DNA of 64,000 nt. It comes from Aurantiochytrium sp. KH105 (taxonomy: Eukaryota > Sar > Bigyra > Thraustochytrida > Thraustochytriidae). The translations under genes were made by a program, and so were the position numbers. Positions 48,801-56,176 of this stretch are shown in pieces (within the stretch, counting starts at the first letter, position 1; each line of letters begins with the position of its first letter). The DNA lies in assembly GCA_003116975.1 (NCBI GenBank), contig BGKB01000041.1, forward strand, positions 457,530 through 521,529, given 5' to 3'. The notes under the pieces were generated by a model, which searched no databases, was not told the origin of the DNA, and was given only the letters and a program-made list of their open reading frames with translations.

Positions 48801-49631
48801 GAGAACTGCGAGACCGCTCAGGAGAAATGCGTGACTGAGGAGATGCGCAAAACCCAGAACAATCCAAACGATGTGGGGCGTGCTGTCCAGCAACGCGGTC
48901 AGGGCTTCGAGTTTGTGAGGATGGCCTGCCACGTGCATGAGCACGCCATGGGAAAACATTAGAGCACAGCTCACAAAGAGGTGAACAGCCGTTTGCGCGA
49001 GAACGTCACCGGCGCCAAGGGCACCCTTTATTGATTCGTGGAGCTCCATGAAGAATATTGCACTCAAGCCGAACCAGATGCAGATTAACACAAAGGCTGC
49101 GGGTTGGCTTAACAGGACACCAAGACATTCGCATGGCCCGCTTTCTGAGAGCTCAGAGGATCCTTGACCATCTGCTCCGCAGTGTCCCCCGACGCCCCCG
49201 GAGTTCGCATCCCCGGCCCCCAAAGCGCCGGCGTTTGCCTCATCGATGTCCCCGTCCCATCGATCGTCTAAATACACGGACGACTTGCGTTTGAAGCGTG
49301 CGCGGTCTTCCTCGCCGTTACCATTCGTACCGCGCAGCGTTTCCTGGTGATGATAATAGTGAAGGTTTCCGATCGAGGCAGGACCCGGTCTTTGCATGCC
49401 AACGAGGTGGACGCCATCGCTGGTCATGCCAACATCGACGTCATTCAACCTGATGCCCTGGTACACAGCGGAGCCGACGGCCGCGCCCGCATGCAGCGTC
49501 GTGGCCGCCGCCTCGTGAAGATCGCACAGCTCTTGCGGCACGCTGCCGCGGCGCCGCGGGCCGTCTCCCTCCTCGTGGCCCGCGGCGACCGCGCCGTCGC
49601 TTGTGCTCGCGTCCGGGCGCCGCTGCGGCAT
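45858..49631 (-). CDS. Fusion: TPT-type nucleotide-sugar transporter + polysaccharide pyruvyl transferase + glycosyltransferase-like domain
   Basis: 1257 residues in one uninterrupted frame from the ATG at 49631. Residues 1-165 are a Gly/Asp-rich, probably cytosolic region. Residues about 172-495 contain about ten hydrophobic helices in the EamA/TPT (triose-phosphate or nucleotide-sugar transporter) pattern; the Lys-leucine/proline region STLQLAKLVEPAILV resembles the substrate helix of that superfamily. Residues about 535-905 form a polysaccharide pyruvyl transferase domain, with VGVDLGDELQAFAG, the core GPVGARDHATLDFLVANGV leading to FFSGC (782-807), and VITSRAHIGLAAMAQGVPVIF (880-901). Residues about 1001-1170 resemble the sugar-binding DXD glycosyltransferases (Gly_transf_sug/A4GALT type): DILPVLVLFIHGGVFL at 1096-1111, but the following DxD reads RNHN. 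The likely site is the Golgi, where pyruvylated surface or wall polysaccharide would be made with locally imported donor; that is inference. Confidence 0.8.
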   Translation of the reverse strand: MPQRRPDASTSDGAVAAGHEEGDGPRRRGSVPQELCDLHEAAATTLHAGAAVGSAVYQGIRLNDVDVGMTSDGVHLVGMQRPGPASIGNLHYYHHQETLRGTNGNGEEDRARFKRKSSVYLDDRWDGDIDEANAGALGAGDANSGGVGGHCGADGQGSSELSESGPCECLGVLLSQPAAFVLICIWFGLSAIFFMELHESIKGALGAGDVLAQTAVHLFVSCALMFSHGVLMHVAGHPHKLEALTALLDSTPHIVWIVLGFAHLLSHAFLLSGLAVLDVSTLQLAKLVEPAILVAMATLRWVPQTHLPLSTTQTLFGIVLGAGAMAASVSGPSVVSGVILIFLSSALLQWRSHIVRRMMHKVHADAPFLAFGITSTVGFVLALFILVIMYATNLSVFTGRVSVETGLYYFGASAVNLLITQLYSQGAHEGLKLLQCIFIAVLAACVHFEHITVAQWLGIGLVGVGWAGVDMNRHQSSVRRTAALGSLAVLITAALVMGGDDIHAHYGPETWLQERSQRQFTPGISEDGRIEEPRAICDVYEEQLYSIWAYPFSPGPNVNRRCPTEVVYCAFSGCMNRFAGARRLNLKSLVRGTPYETFVRHHMWEKVRLKRQFADHVQSVAMLSLLLKKPGICVRILGQVSWHCHSDRNWPSIDYEPATLSMMPPFMLPNLRELQDQFEEYSSFSYVSHSKKLVGVDLGDELQAFAGLSFMPYLSHFTDRDQGLPDAHGHLFMNTWLGPNVQWPPGPKLDPVMLSVHTSPKFRKQVLGKDISYFTDYNKKHGPVGARDHATLDFLVANGVEAFFSGCFSTIVDVATDVRQPRGNKAFLVDVARTDLIPDGVLNVVERRSVLPALDVLRDEEGVHHYAFHLLRSFAEEAKLVITSRAHIGLAAMAQGVPVIFLKPPRGADATVTDVQGAMGAGMDDIISFFHVLGRDQPLPRFFNWTHPPPNPGNHIVDRHRATFWNYISKRSSFFSDTAFLFGIVPLRRLGHGQPYGVEAPQDVFHIMLPSANAMTNSTMRLAESVFRHHPNARLVVHCNDNVGMRQTELVQLALVGYDVAVESFDMVQQLRQLHLDHNLVKRFVSHMRKFPDDLDILPVLVLFIHGGVFLRNHNGLVMQTIPRSFPSAWQDGADLLLFPKGSPILLRTAELFLRNPQLSIENALVQAINEYTFDAVEVGIAAQSEQPDFTLYGANTTTQVLKLRNGAYLGSPCGNSFPDCGVRGVDDQDSASVDLFEASCIFCSSRTAFDYAAQGF

Positions 49632-50326
49632 GGCTCGACGGCTTGCTCAGCGGACACCGGCGGGCCGGGCTAGCGGCCGCGCTGGCTGCCGCCGCGCCGC
49701 CTCGCCTCTTCCGCTGCGCCGTGCCTCGCCGCGCCTCGCGCGCCGCGCTGCACGATATCGGGTTCTGCTTTTTTCGCTTTGGCTTTCGCTTTGGCTTTTG
49801 CTTTTGCTTTCTGCTGCAGCAAGTTATACTAGTACCACTACACAACCACGTTGTGTACTACAACTTCGTTGTGTAGTAGTAGTTCGTCAACGACCCGCTG
49901 CCGGCAAGGGTGGGATCGACTTGTGCACGACGCGAGGCCAAATCACCGCTGGCTCAACTTGGATCAGGGCATCCAGGTGTACAACTTGCTCGTCTCGTGC
50001 TCAATCGTGCCTCTCTTTGCGGAGCGCTTGCATGCAGAGAGCGGACAAGCTGACAGAGCTGCATCGACACAGTATTCCTGGCCTCATTCGTCCTCTTCCT
50101 CTCCTGACTGCGAACCTCCATTTCCTTCTTCGTCTACTTGTTCATGGTCGCCATGAATGGCAGGAGCGTGAGCTGCCCGACTCGGATGGAGCGCTCTCAT
50201 CGCCAGAAAACGCATCGCTTCGGCGCATCGCTTTGATAATCAATCATCTTGTGTTGTTGACTCCTATTCTCTCTCACAGTCAATCTTCGACCACATCCTA
50301 GAAGGGCGAGCAAAACCTCAAGCACC
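49632..50326. promoter_or_regulatory. Divergent promoter region between the fusion gene and thioredoxin reductase
   Basis: 695 bp with both promoters expected. It holds a TTTTGCTTTGGCTTTCGCTTT ladder at about 49769-49810. An inverted repeat follows: ACTACACAAC at 49837-49846 against GTTGTGTAGT at 49868-49877, with a further GTTGTGTA at 49850-49857. No gene is supported. Confidence 0.5.
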
Positions 50327-52060
50327 ATGGCGGGCATCGTGCGCGGCGGAGGCCTTGTGGGCCATGCGGTCCGCAAACCGCTCACGCGCGGCCTGCTCAC
50401 GGGAGGTGGTGGAGGTCTTGACCTGAGCGCAGCTCTGGCGGGACCCGCGGCGCCCAAGACGGCAGACGTCGTGGTCATCGGAGGTGGGTCCGGAGGAATT
50501 GCCTGCGCGAATAATCTTGCGGAGCGGGGACTCGAGGTCGCGCTCGTAGACCACGTGCGACCCTCCACGCAGGGCACGACCTATGGGTTTGGTGGCACTT
50601 GCGTGAATGTAGGATGCATTCCCAAGTATCTTTTCCATCGCGCTGCAAGTCTGCGAGATGAGGTCAACATGGATGGGCCCGCTTTTGGGCTCGGGCCGAC
50701 GCCAAGACTTGCAGACAGCAAAGATGCATGGTCCACCGTCGTACAGACCGTGCAGAACCATGTGCGCTCCCTAAGCTTCTCGTACGCCGCCAATGTGAAC
50801 GCCAATGTCTCGCTCGTGCGATCCCGGGCAGTGGGAGTTGACCCGGAACCTGACTCGCGCAGTGTCGAGGTCGCCAACGCTGGCAAGTCGAATCGTATTG
50901 AAGCGCGCCAAGGTGTAATTCTGGCCATGGGCGGCCGGCCCCATATTCCCGATCACATTCCTGGTGCAAAGACGCATGGAATCACGAGCGACGACATTTT
51001 CTCACTGAACAAACCACCAGGCAAAACCCTCTGTGTTGGCGGCTCGTATGTTTCCTTGGAAATCGCTGGCTTCCTTGCAGGTCTCGGTTTTGACACAACC
51101 GTTGCTGTGCGTAGCCGACCTTTGCGCGGTGCCGCCTTTGATGTCCAATGCGCAGATAAGGTCGTTGAGCTACTGGGGGCTCACGGTGCACGTGTCGCGC
51201 AAGTGGAGCCGATTCGACTTGAACGAGACGGACCCGATGCACCGATTCGAGTATCACTGCGACACAGTGATGGGTCAACAACGGAAGAAAGCTTTGACAC
51301 GGTTCTTTTTGGAACGGGACGCGCGCCAGAGGTGACGGACCTCGGCCTTGATAAAGCAGGTGTAACGTTTGATCAATCGTCGGGCAAAGTCCTCGTCGAT
51401 GATCGCTTCGAGACATCGCGTGAGGGAATTTTTGCTCTCGGAGACTGCGCGCTCACTCCGATCGACGCTCCTGAGTTGACACCTGTGGCGATTCGCCAGG
51501 CTGACGTGCTCGCCGACTTGATTGTCCCTGTGGCCAATGGCGACAGAAAGCCCGCACGCTTTCTCGACACGGCAGTCGCTGAGCTTATCGGACGCGAAAG
51601 GGCCGCAAGTCTCATGGTCCCAAGCACCGTGTTTACCCCGATCGAGTACGGTCGCGTCGGACTCGGTGAAGATGCGGCATGCGATCTACTTGGCCCAGAC
51701 AATGTCGAAACATACATTATGGAATGGCAGAGCTTGCATGTCTCGGCCTCGCACCGCACGGCCCACGACGGCAGCGAGTACCCACGCCAATGTTTGGCCA
51801 AGGTTGTTTGCCATCGAGGGGGCGATGAACCTGCTCAGCAGCGTGTGATTGGCTTGCACTTTGTCGGACCTGCAGCTGGAGAGACCATGCAGGGACTCGC
51901 TCTCGCTGTAAATCTAGGTGCGACCAAGGAGGACCTCTTTGATCGTGTGCTGGGGATTCACCCAACCAACGCAGAGGCCTTTGTGGATCTCAGCATCACC
52001 ACGCGCTCGGGCCAAGACTACGTGCAGCAGGGCGGGTGCGCGGGCGGTCGATGTGGTTAA
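50327..52060 (+). CDS. TrxR: High-Mr thioredoxin reductase with Plasmodium-type C-terminal Cys pair
   Basis: NADPH-dependent flavoenzyme reducing thioredoxin. 577 residues. A Gly/Arg-rich, acid-poor N terminus may be a targeting peptide. FAD site VVVIGGGSGG (48-57), N-terminal redox pair in GGTCVNVGCIPK (Cys92, Cys97), NADPH site GGSYVSLEIAG, second FAD motif EGIFALGDC, and catalytic base HPTNAE (His545, Glu550). The C terminus ends GGCAGGRCG then TAA, giving a Cys571-X4-Cys576 pair. Animal enzymes end in Cys-Sec or Cys-Cys; Plasmodium falciparum TrxR is known for Cys-X4-Cys with a GGGK spacer, nearly the same as AGGR here. TrxR is preferred over glutathione or dihydrolipoamide reductase because of this tail. 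ATG at 50327 has context CACCATGG. Confidence 0.93.
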   Translation: MAGIVRGGGLVGHAVRKPLTRGLLTGGGGGLDLSAALAGPAAPKTADVVVIGGGSGGIACANNLAERGLEVALVDHVRPSTQGTTYGFGGTCVNVGCIPKYLFHRAASLRDEVNMDGPAFGLGPTPRLADSKDAWSTVVQTVQNHVRSLSFSYAANVNANVSLVRSRAVGVDPEPDSRSVEVANAGKSNRIEARQGVILAMGGRPHIPDHIPGAKTHGITSDDIFSLNKPPGKTLCVGGSYVSLEIAGFLAGLGFDTTVAVRSRPLRGAAFDVQCADKVVELLGAHGARVAQVEPIRLERDGPDAPIRVSLRHSDGSTTEESFDTVLFGTGRAPEVTDLGLDKAGVTFDQSSGKVLVDDRFETSREGIFALGDCALTPIDAPELTPVAIRQADVLADLIVPVANGDRKPARFLDTAVAELIGRERAASLMVPSTVFTPIEYGRVGLGEDAACDLLGPDNVETYIMEWQSLHVSASHRTAHDGSEYPRQCLAKVVCHRGGDEPAQQRVIGLHFVGPAAGETMQGLALAVNLGATKEDLFDRVLGIHPTNAEAFVDLSITTRSGQDYVQQGGCAGGRCG

Positions 52061-52200
52061 TCTAAAAAGCCTGCAAAACAACGGCAATATCTCTTCTTCT
52101 TGTTTCTCTTTTCTTTTTTTCCCCGTTTCTTCTTCTCATTTTGGCTTGGTTCTGTAAAGGTAAGGAGGAGAAGGAGTGATAGCTACCAAAATTGGCCTTC

Positions 52201-54639
52201 TTACAGTGCCCACTCATCGTTGTCACTCCATTCTTCGTCACTTTCTGCGTCGCTATCACCGCCAACAATTTGGTCTCGGCGAGCATCCAGAGCCTGTGCG
52301 ATGGCCGACATGGGGTTGCCACTGTTGGCAGCGGAACGTCGACGCTCCTCTTGCAACTTTTCTGTATCGACGTGCTTGAGGTTGTCCTTTTTGGCATTTT
52401 GCAAGGCTGCCAAGAGAGGATTGGTCGGGGCCGCAGGCGCACGTTCGACAGGCTCCGCCTTCTTGAGATGGACGCCACCCTGAATCGCCGCAAGTAGAGG
52501 GTTGCCACCACCGCCGCCGCCCGCCGCCGCTGGCGACGATGACGGAGGTGGGGGTGCCGCCTTCTTGAGCTGGGGACGCGCCTGAATCTGACCCAAAAGA
52601 CCTCCAGGGCCGCCACCTCCGCCGCCCGAAGAAGGAGCTGCGGGGGCAGGAGGAGGGGCCGCCCCGCCTCCAAACCCAGGAGGCGGGGTAACCCCGTCAC
52701 GCGACATGGCCTGAAGAATTGCGCCTTCGGGCAGACCTGCCTTTTGCATGCGCTCGTACTTTTCATATCCTGGCGGCAGCGAAGCGCCCGGCGCGGGCGG
52801 CGGTGGAGCAGCTGCTGCTGCGGTGGGCGGCGCTGCGGCTCCGGGTCCAGGGGGCGGAGGCGGAGGCATGCCTCGGCGAGGAGCGGCTGGCGGAGGCGCA
52901 GGTGCTCCAGCACCGGTCGCAGCGTCCCCTTGGCCCGCGAAAAAGCTGTCCGGGAGCACAACACCATCCTGGGCGGCCTTGTTGCGCACAGCGCCCTCGG
53001 GCAAGCCCATCTTGAGCATCTTGCTGTACTTTTCAAAGCCGGCATCGTTGCCGCCACTGGCGGGCACGGGCGGTGCGGGCGCATGTGATGGAATCGGGGG
53101 CGGGGCACCGCGGCCCGAATCCGATCGGGTCGGTGGCGTTGGTGGCGCAGGCGGCGTCGGCGGCGACCTGCGGACCGCAGGAGCTGGCGGCGGCGGCGGC
53201 GCGCTTCCACGCGTCGGAGGGGCCTGGCTAGGCGCTGGCGGCGGCACCACAGGAAGAGGAGGCGCGAGTTTCGTCTGCGAAGCACCACGTCCGGGCGGGG
53301 CTCGTGTTGGGCCGGTAGGGACACTAGTCGAGCTCCGCGAAGGCGGTGGTGGCGCCGTCATCGATTTGGCCCCACCAGGGCGTGGGGGCGTTGTGGGCCG
53401 CTGCGGCCGTTCGGGAGCCTTTGGCCTAGAGCGCCGCTTGAAGGAATTATCTCTCGAGATCGAAGCGTTGCCGCCTTGGGATGGAATTGCCGAGGCAGCC
53501 ACGCCCGCAACTGACGTGGGTACAGGAGGAGGCGCGGGAGGCGTGTGCACCCCCGCCGCAGCGCCGCGCTGTGGAGGAGCAGGCGGTGCAGGCGGCGCAG
53601 GCGGCGTCGATCCGCGCGAGGGTGGTGGCGGGGGAGGCGCTGGCGCCGCCGCGCCAGGTCCATTCCGTGCAGCTGGTGGTGGTGGCGCAGGTCGAGGAGC
53701 ACGCGACGGCCGTGGAGGCTTGGGCTTCATGTCGGTCGCGATCTTCTTCACCTTGCGACCAGGTTTGCGATCTTCCATCTCAAAGCCTTTTGGAGCCTTT
53801 TCCATGAGGAGCACGACGGTCGTCGGGACATCGCGAAGAAGCTTGATGACCTGCTTGAAGGAGAGGTTATCGACACGTTGGCCCTGAATACCTTTGATGC
53901 GATCACCGACATCGAGCTTGTGTGTTCTCTGCGCTGCGCCGTTTTCCTCAATACTCCGGATCAGAACGGACTTGATGCGGTGGTCCCACGAGAGCGTCAT
54001 GCCCACGCCGGTTGTGCCTTTGGTCAGCTCTACCACGTACTCACTCGATTTGGCAACAGCCATTGATTGGCGACGTGCTTCGTGCATTTCGCGAATCGAC
54101 TTGGAAACCGGCAAGTAATCGAGATAGCCCACCACGCGTACCGCCTTGAGCACAGAGTTGCTAGAAAAGTTAACCACCATGGTTGCGTCACTCTGGTCAA
54201 CACTAATGAGGAACCTTTCTTGAACTTTGGGGTTCGACTTGTCGATTGAAAAGGTTTTCGTGGCCAGCTTTTCACGGCCGTCGCCAGAGGTCACGTCCAG
54301 CTTCACTTGAGCCCTGCGAGCCCCAGTGATGGAGCTGTGCAGGTCTGGGACCTCGGCCGTGAATGTGTATGTTCCTGCATCTAAAGAAGAGCGTACAAAG
54401 TGAGCGTCTTTGCTCGTGCTTCGCAGGGACGCCTCATCATTCCAGATGCGCTGTGGTTGTGCCTGCTTGAGCATAGGTTTCCCTCCTTCAACAACAACTT
54501 CGAAGCCGCTTTGAATCAGGTGATAATACATCTGCTGCGTCTCCAGTGATGCGAAATAGAGGCCGTCCGAGGTCGCGTACGCCTCGGACGGCTTCATCGG
54601 CTTTTGATCCACCGGGTCATAGACCACAGCCTCCGCCAT
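52201..54639 (-). CDS. PDZ / poly-proline / WH2 / acidic-tail actin nucleation-promoting factor
   Basis: 812 residues from the ATG at 54639. Residues 1-195 are an unknown globular region. Residues 201-281 are a PDZ domain (GTTGVGMTLSW, GDRIKGIQGQ). Then about 230 residues of poly-Pro/Gly stretches follow, able to bind profilin or SH3. Two copies of a helical motif appear: KYSKMLKMGLPEGAVRNKA with DG, and KYERMQKAGLPEGAILQAM with DG, close to the signature of WASHC3/CCDC53. Then come WH2-like actin-binding motifs: LLGQIQARPQLKKA, NPLLAAIQGGVHLKKAE and NPLLAALQNAKKDNLKHV. A basic helix and an acidic tail with two Trp (EEWSDNDEW) end the protein, as in the CA segment of WASP-family proteins that binds Arp2/3. 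Activity is inferred from motifs only. Confidence 0.85.
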   Translation of the reverse strand: MAEAVVYDPVDQKPMKPSEAYATSDGLYFASLETQQMYYHLIQSGFEVVVEGGKPMLKQAQPQRIWNDEASLRSTSKDAHFVRSSLDAGTYTFTAEVPDLHSSITGARRAQVKLDVTSGDGREKLATKTFSIDKSNPKVQERFLISVDQSDATMVVNFSSNSVLKAVRVVGYLDYLPVSKSIREMHEARRQSMAVAKSSEYVVELTKGTTGVGMTLSWDHRIKSVLIRSIEENGAAQRTHKLDVGDRIKGIQGQRVDNLSFKQVIKLLRDVPTTVVLLMEKAPKGFEMEDRKPGRKVKKIATDMKPKPPRPSRAPRPAPPPPAARNGPGAAAPAPPPPPPSRGSTPPAPPAPPAPPQRGAAAGVHTPPAPPPVPTSVAGVAASAIPSQGGNASISRDNSFKRRSRPKAPERPQRPTTPPRPGGAKSMTAPPPPSRSSTSVPTGPTRAPPGRGASQTKLAPPLPVVPPPAPSQAPPTRGSAPPPPPAPAVRRSPPTPPAPPTPPTRSDSGRGAPPPIPSHAPAPPVPASGGNDAGFEKYSKMLKMGLPEGAVRNKAAQDGVVLPDSFFAGQGDAATGAGAPAPPPAAPRRGMPPPPPPGPGAAAPPTAAAAAPPPPAPGASLPPGYEKYERMQKAGLPEGAILQAMSRDGVTPPPGFGGGAAPPPAPAAPSSGGGGGGPGGLLGQIQARPQLKKAAPPPPSSSPAAAGGGGGGNPLLAAIQGGVHLKKAEPVERAPAAPTNPLLAALQNAKKDNLKHVDTEKLQEERRRSAANSGNPMSAIAQALDARRDQIVGGDSDAESDEEWSDNDEWAL

Positions 54640-56176
54640 CTTGGCTTTTCAGACAGACGGTGGACTTTATTACTAGATACGGCTTGCGTGCAAGCTCGCG
54701 GGTCACTGGGTCGCCCTTGGGGGCTTCTGTTTCCGCCGCCTCGTCCCCACCACGCGCGATCGAGCTCGTCACAGCCTTCGTCGCGTCAGGGCTGCTTGGT
54801 GCCACGTAAGCGCACGGCCTCGGTCGTCAGAGCGTCGCGTTTCCTCTGCGTCGCTCGCTCGATCAAGGGCTCTTTGTGCCGCCGGTGCACGGACGAAGAC
54901 CTCCCTGCAGAACACGAGGTCCTGCCGGGCTAACGCGAGCCGCGTCCTCGCTCTGCGCTGCGGTGCGCTCCAGGGCTCTGCGCCGCCAGGCTCGGCGCCG
55001 GCGTCCGCACACGCACGCAAGTGAGCACGCACGAACGTGGGCACGCACGAACGTGGGCACGAGGGCACGAGGGCACGAGCAGGCGAGGTCTCGCTCGTCT
55101 TTGGCCACCTCCTGCGCGGGGCGAGCAGGCAGGCAGGCGAGCAGGCGGCGTCTGCGCCGTCGAGCGAACGTTCACGCCTCGCGCCTGGATCCGGTGCGAG
55201 ACGCTCTCGCGCGCCGGGGGCGTCTGTCTGCAGGCGGCCGGGGCGGCGCGGCGCGGGGCGCGGCGGGCACGCGGCGCTCGTCCGGCGGCGCGGGCGCGGG
55301 GCTGCGGCGGCGGGCGCGGCGTTCTTTTCTCCCTTCTGGATTTGGATTTGCTCCTTCTTCTTCTTCCTTCTTCTTCTTCTTCTTCTTTGCCTCGGTTTCG
55401 CTCCGGGCGGCCATTCTGGCGCCGTTTGCTTCACTTGCGCCGCCGCCATTCCGCACTGTGCGCGGCGATTGCTCCACTGTGCGCGCGGATTTGCCCCACT
55501 CTGCAGGGCCTGCCTGCCGGATCTTCGCTTTCGCTCTTGCCTTCGTGCTTGCCGGCCCTGGACACGCGCTGTCAATCAAGATGGCGGCGCTTCGTGCCAC
55601 CGTCGTCGATCACGAGAGGGAGCTCGGGCCGCGGCGAGGGCGAGCGCGTCTTGGCTTCTTGCCGACCGCGGTGGCGCATGACGCGAGAGGGTGGGGCCCC
55701 CTTCGCGCTCCACGGGGTTGGATTTTCTGGTAGATCCTACCCGGTGGCAAGTGCAGGTAGGAGGGCCTATAAAACGACGCACACAAGGAGCCAAGGGCGA
55801 AACACGAAATGTGATGGGGAGAAAAGCGAAGCTGGAAAATGCATTTTCTGCACGAGTTTTATTTAGTCAAACGAGAAGAGTGCGTGCATCTTCGTAGGGA
55901 AGCGACCTGCTGAGCGTCTCCTCTCCGCGTCTGCTGAATTCTCTAGCTGATTCTGGCATTAGTCAAGCGAGTATACCAATGCTCAATCTTGGGTTTTACA
56001 TGTTCCAGACGGTCTATGTTTTCCAGTCTGATCGACCAAAAGTCTGATCGATCGACCAAAAGTCTGATCGGTCAAAAGTCTGATCGATCAAGTCTGTCGA
56101 GTTGTACGCAGGCACATTTGTTTGTTTGTTTTGCCTTTTGTCGCTTCACTCCTCGCTATGTTATTCAAACTTCATC
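54640..56176. other. GC-rich region upstream of the nucleation-factor gene
   Basis: The first kilobase is GC-rich, with GTGGGCACGCACGAAC and GAGGGCACGAG repeats (about 55028-55080), a (TTC)n tract at about 55353-55386 and CACTGTGCGCG repeats near 55455-55480. A TATAAAA occurs at about 55769 without a convincing gene following. The right end is AT-richer and holds the repeat at 56025-56098. No gene is supported. Confidence 0.55.
56025..56098. repeat. Short tandem repeat, AGTCTGATCGATCGACCAAA units
   Basis: Four to five imperfect units of 17-21 bp (AGTCTGATCG with ATCGACCAAA or GTCAAA). They lie about 80-150 bp beyond the stop codon of the 454-residue coiled-coil gene. Confidence 0.85.

Noticed and set aside
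52040-52060. Selenocysteine at the end of thioredoxin reductase
   Set aside because: The last codons are all sense and end in TAA; both redox positions are cysteine codons, so no UGA recoding is needed.
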